A DNA stretch of 32,463 nucleotides from a bacterium. Its GTDB lineage: Bacteria; Hydrothermota; UBA3073; JACQXS01; JAGMCI01. Below, piece after piece: positions 29,942 through 32,463 of the stretch (positions within the stretch are counted from its first letter, which is position 1; every line of letters starts with the position of its first letter). The stretch is taken from positions 1-32,463 of the forward strand of contig JASEGA010000023.1 of assembly GCA_030018315.1 (NCBI GenBank). The letters run 5' to 3'. Both the position numbers and the translations under genes were made by a program. The notes beneath the pieces are model-generated. The model saw nothing but the letters and a program-made list of their open reading frames with translations, did no database searches and was not told the DNA's origin.

Positions 29942-30384
29942 TGAGTATCTTCTTTCCTCAAATTATCAAAGAATCCCTTTAATATATGCTTGCAATTAGG
30001 CTCAAGTACACCAGAAATGACCTCTAATTCAGGACTCTTAATATTGTAGACTGTACCAAGACTGCCAACTCTTGGGTCACTAATTCCAAATACACATCTT
30101 GATATACGTGCCAAAAGGATAGCACCTGCACACATAGGACAGGGTTCTACGGTCACATATAGGGTCGCATTATCAAGTCGCCAATTATTTAGCGTATTAG
30201 CAGCACTTGTTATAGCAATTAATTCGGCATGGGCAGTAGGGTCTTTAAGTCTCTCAACTTGATTATGACCTCGTCCTATTATTCTGTCATTAAGAATAAC
30301 AACAGCACCAACAGGGACTTCTTCCTTCTCTTTTGCAACTCTTGCTTCTTTGAGAGCCTCTCTCATCCAATATTCATTGTTCAT
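29938..30384 (-). CDS. tadA: tRNA adenosine(34) deaminase
   Basis: This 148-residue zinc deaminase converts A34 to inosine in tRNA-Arg(ACG). It has the cytidine-deaminase-like motifs HAELIAI (zinc His and catalytic Glu) and EPCPMCAGAIL (two zinc Cys), with the TadA-type opening YWMREALKEARVAKEKEEVP and PTAHAEL. The length and motifs are normal. The ATG directly follows the stop of the endonuclease remnant (TAAATG) and has no Shine-Dalgarno, so it may rely on read-through translation. It is followed immediately by the tRNA-Ser promoter. Confidence 0.95.
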   Translation of the reverse strand: MNNEYWMREALKEARVAKEKEEVPVGAVVILNDRIIGRGHNQVERLKDPTAHAELIAITSAANTLNNWRLDNATLYVTVEPCPMCAGAILLARISRCVFGISDPRVGSLGTVYNIKSPELEVISGVLEPNCKHILKGFFDNLRKEDTH

Positions 30385-30845
30385 TTAAAAAAGATTCAAT
30401 TGGTAATAACCATTTGGATTTTTCATCTCAAAAGTTCGAGTTATGGTAGCATCTGGCACGATAATCCCACCATACTTGGTAGCTGTTTTCTTCACAGTCT
30501 CAATACAATAAGAGATGTTTTCATTTATCTCTTTGCTTCCAAAACGCAAAACCGACAGCCTTGCGAGGTCAAATAGTTATTCCTCACATTATCTTTAACA
30601 ACAAGGCAATAATTTATTTTTTATCCCCAACAAAGAATTGGCGTTCTGCTTCAACCCTTTCCTTCTTAAATTTGTCCCAACCTTTGTCTTCCAAGGCGCT
30701 TTCGTTATACAGGTCGTTTATCTCCTCAGCTTTTAGGGGCGCTCCCAACAGGTATCCGATACCATCTCTTGATTTGGGCTATTTTGAAATCTTGTGGATT
30801 GTTCATTATAGCTACAAGCACTAACTTCTCCTCTAATTTGCTCAT
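30385..30845 (-). pseudogene. Broken endonuclease-like gene (DUF559-like C-terminus)
   Basis: Ordered fragments lie in different frames. MSKLEEKLVLVAIMNNPQDF then KIAQIKRWYRIPVGSAPK reads to a TGA. AEEINDLYNESALEDKGWDK then FKKERVEAERQFFVGDKK reads to TAA. RNNYLTSQG follows, then a shifted LSVLRFGSKEINENISYCIE, then TVKKTATKYGGIIVPDA, ending YYQLNLF. The RWYRIPV opening and the LTSQGxxVLRF...I.EN segment recall a family of stand-alone endonuclease-like proteins, with the C-terminal part resembling the DUF559/very-short-patch-repair nuclease fold. The central part, which would hold catalytic acidic residues, is deleted. It ends flush with the tadA start. Confidence 0.7.
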
Positions 30846-30865
30846 ATCCAGCTAATCTGAATTTC

Positions 30866-32050
30866 CTAAATAACTCCGTATTTTTTGCCTACTTTTTCAA
30901 ATACATCGAGAGCACGGTCAAGATGATGCTTCTCATGAGCAGCTGACATCTGGACCCTGATTCTTGCTTCTCCTCTCGGAACTACTGGATATGAAAAACC
31001 AACAACATAAATACCTTCCTGTAACATATCTCGTGCCATATCATGAGCAAGCCTCTCCTCACCAAGCATTATAGGAATTATCGGATGAATACCAGGCTTT
31101 ATATCAAATCCGCGCTTTGTCAGCTCTTCCCTGAAATACTTTGTATTCCACTCGAGTTTGTCCCTGAGTTCGGTTGTCTCTTCCAGCATATCTATTACTT
31201 TTATCGCAGTGTATACAATAGGCGGCGCAAGAGTATTTGAGAATAGGTAAGGTCTTGACCTTTGACGCAATATATCAATGATTTCTTGCCTCCCGGTAGT
31301 GAACCCACCTGAGGCTCCGCCAAGTGCTTTTCCGAGAGTACTCGTTATTATATCAACTCTTCCCTCTACTCCTCTATATTCAGGGGTCCCTCTACCTGTC
31401 TTACCAAGAAACCCAGTTGCATGAGCGTCGTCAATCATAATGAGTGCATCGTATTTTTCTGCAAGCGGACATATTTCGTCAAGCTTTGCAATATCTCCAT
31501 CCATTGAAAATACACCATCTGTGGCTATCAATCTCAAAGTAAATTTCTGTGTATCTTTCAATATTCGCTCGAGGTCTTCCATATCTGCATGTTTAAATAC
31601 AAACCTGTTGGCTTTGCACAATCTAATCCCGTCAATAACCGATGCATGATTCAGTGCGTCAGATATTACTGCATCATCGCCGTCAAGCAATACATGAAAT
31701 AGTCCTCCATTTGCATCAAAGCAACTTGAGTAGAGGATTGTGTCATCTGTACCCAAGAATTCAGCAATCTTATGCTCGAGCTCCCTGTGTATGTCCTTAG
31801 TCCCACAAATGAATCTCACACTTGACATTCCATATCCGTGTTTCTCGGTTCCTTCTTTTGCAAATTCAGCAATTCTTGGATTTCCCGCGAGTCCCAAGTA
31901 ATTATTGGCACAGAAATTAATTACCTCTCTACCTTTTATCCGTATATCTACGCCTTGTTTGGATAGGATTTCCCACTCCTCTTTGTAGAGTCCTGTATCC
32001 CTTATATTTTTGAGCTCCTTTCTTAAGCTCTCTTTTAACTTACCATACAT
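30866..32050 (-). CDS. kbl: Glycine C-acetyltransferase (2-amino-3-ketobutyrate CoA ligase)
   Basis: This 394-residue PLP-dependent alpha-oxoamine synthase interconverts 2-amino-3-ketobutyrate plus CoA and glycine plus acetyl-CoA in threonine breakdown. It shows [46 protein letters not shown] (PLP Asp-x-x-His) and [17 protein letters not shown] (Schiff-base Lys). The start is ATG 32050, six nt after AGGAGG (32062-32057); a longer frame to 32122 has no ribosome binding site. CDANGG and the length (about 395) fit Kbl over BioF/HemA. The usual partner tdh is not in the window. A long leader precedes it. Confidence 0.94.
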   Translation of the reverse strand: MYGKLKESLRKELKNIRDTGLYKEEWEILSKQGVDIRIKGREVINFCANNYLGLAGNPRIAEFAKEGTEKHGYGMSSVRFICGTKDIHRELEHKIAEFLGTDDTILYSSCFDANGGLFHVLLDGDDAVISDALNHASVIDGIRLCKANRFVFKHADMEDLERILKDTQKFTLRLIATDGVFSMDGDIAKLDEICPLAEKYDALIMIDDAHATGFLGKTGRGTPEYRGVEGRVDIITSTLGKALGGASGGFTTGRQEIIDILRQRSRPYLFSNTLAPPIVYTAIKVIDMLEETTELRDKLEWNTKYFREELTKRGFDIKPGIHPIIPIMLGEERLAHDMARDMLQEGIYVVGFSYPVVPRGEARIRVQMSAAHEKHHLDRALDVFEKVGKKYGVI

Positions 32051-32359
32051 CTTACACCTCCTTGTTGCCCCTAAAAATAGGGACTTCTCTGCATAGTGCA
32101 TTTCACTTGACTGGTCTGCCACTAATTTTTACTCGTAGCATGTTCAACTTAATACAAGTAAAAGGTGATGAGCAGCAACTTCCTTGCATCGCGTTAGTTC
32201 TAATTTTAAGCCAGGCTGTTTGCATTCCAGTCCAAGGGATCTCTCTCACTTCTCTCCTTCAGAAAGGAGGACTTATAAAGATTTCAAAGAGCGTAGCACT
32301 TTTTGGATTGCTATTTAACTACTTCTCACCAACGTCTCGTTGAGATGGAGAGCTTCACA
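32051..32359 (-). promoter_or_regulatory. Long 5' leader of kbl
   Basis: About 300 nt lie between the predicted transcription start and the kbl ATG with no supported gene. Visible structure includes a 6-bp hairpin CTCCTT-TCTG-AAGGAG near 32251-32269 and a CCCTA/TAGGG hairpin just before the AGGAGG. No T-box AGGGUGGNACCGCG or recognisable glycine-riboswitch core was found by eye. It could be a regulatory leader or a remnant of another element. Confidence 0.45.
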
Positions 32360-32365
32360 GAATTA

Positions 32366-32393
32366 ATTATATACTCCTCTGCTGTAGTGTCAA
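32366..32393 (-). promoter_or_regulatory. Consensus promoter reading into kbl
   Basis: On -, TTGACA (32393-32388), a 16-bp spacer and TATAAT (32371-32366) are perfect boxes. The -35 lies 15 nt from the IS end at 32409, pointing away from it. Confidence 0.8.
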
Positions 32394-32408
32394 GGGAAAA
32401 AAATAGAG

Positions 32409-32463
32409 TGTTACTTTTCAGCAAAAATGTCCTCTTTTATTTTTCAGGTAAAATGTCCTCTAT
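32409..32463. mobile_element. Left end of an insertion sequence (partial, runs off the window)
   Basis: A TGTTAC end at 32409 is followed after 17 nt by AATGTCCTC at 32426-32434 and again at 32452-32460 (26-bp period). It is the mirror image of the repeat pair at the left edge of the window. Confidence 0.55.

Noticed and set aside
32062-32343. 93-codon frame on + upstream of kbl
   Set aside because: It lies antisense to the kbl leader and contains no recognisable motif; a perfect - strand promoter explains the region better.
32051-32359. T-box or glycine riboswitch in the kbl leader
   Set aside because: The conserved T-box antiterminator and glycine aptamer core sequences were not found by eye; only generic hairpins are visible.

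Overview
This is an AT-rich bacterial window with a Gram-negative (diderm) envelope. It encodes an Omp85-type barrel fusion, a lipoprotein, and two large exported peptidases ending in YPNP-type (Por/FlgD-like) C-terminal sorting domains. That set, plus an RnfB-like ferredoxin, a cyclic-2,3-diphosphoglycerate-synthetase-like GTPase and 'HSE..SEESQ'-coding repeats, resembles uncultured FCB-like candidate phyla such as WOR-3/Stahlbacteria. The placement is an inference from gene content, not from a marker-gene tree.

Layout. Both edges hold ends of what looks like the same insertion-sequence type: two GAGGACATT repeats with identical distance to a TG/CA-type terminus. The window may therefore be a segment bounded by two IS copies. 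From the left, on +: rpmA with its own consensus-like promoter, a retropepsin-like protein with Asn in place of the catalytic Asp, a fumarate-reductase-type Fe-S subunit and flavoprotein without a membrane anchor gene, a lone nucleotidyltransferase, and a CruF-like carotenoid membrane protein. From 4999 to 6146 on - there is decay: a DNA methyltransferase in at least four frame-shifted pieces, behind a zincin whose HExxH is gone. Then on -: mtaB-obg, and an operon of GTPase, small membrane protein (interrupted by an amber codon), RnfB, outer-membrane protein and site-2 protease. A lone GNAT gene lies on + inside a repeat-rich gap. The rest is a nearly continuous - strand run: kbl, a broken endonuclease-like gene, tadA, tRNA-Ser(CGA), a MntA/HepT pair, M6 peptidase, two envelope proteins, the peptidase-PD40-barrel fusion, a SecD-like lipoprotein, a Trm112-like protein, C25 peptidase, P5C dehydrogenase and a DUF72 protein.

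The most unusual theme is colonisation of coding sequence by several families of mini-repeats. (1) A family related to GAGATTCTTCGCTTCGCTCAGAATGACA occurs at seven or more loci. One copy is a clean 45-bp in-frame insertion flanked by an 8-bp direct repeat in the C25 gene. (2) A palindrome translated as GLINQTPT sits in two genes, with a diverged relative in obg, always in the only open frame. (3) An 18-bp repeat sits in three coding positions, read in three different frames. (4) Other repeats supply start codons or a signal peptide. mtaB alone carries about four such insertions and is roughly 80-100 residues longer than usual.

Functional links: the C25 and M6 peptidases, lipoprotein, barrel fusion and signal-peptide proteins form an export and surface block. 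MntA/HepT is a type VII toxin-antitoxin-like pair, but the HepT catalytic His is replaced by Tyr.
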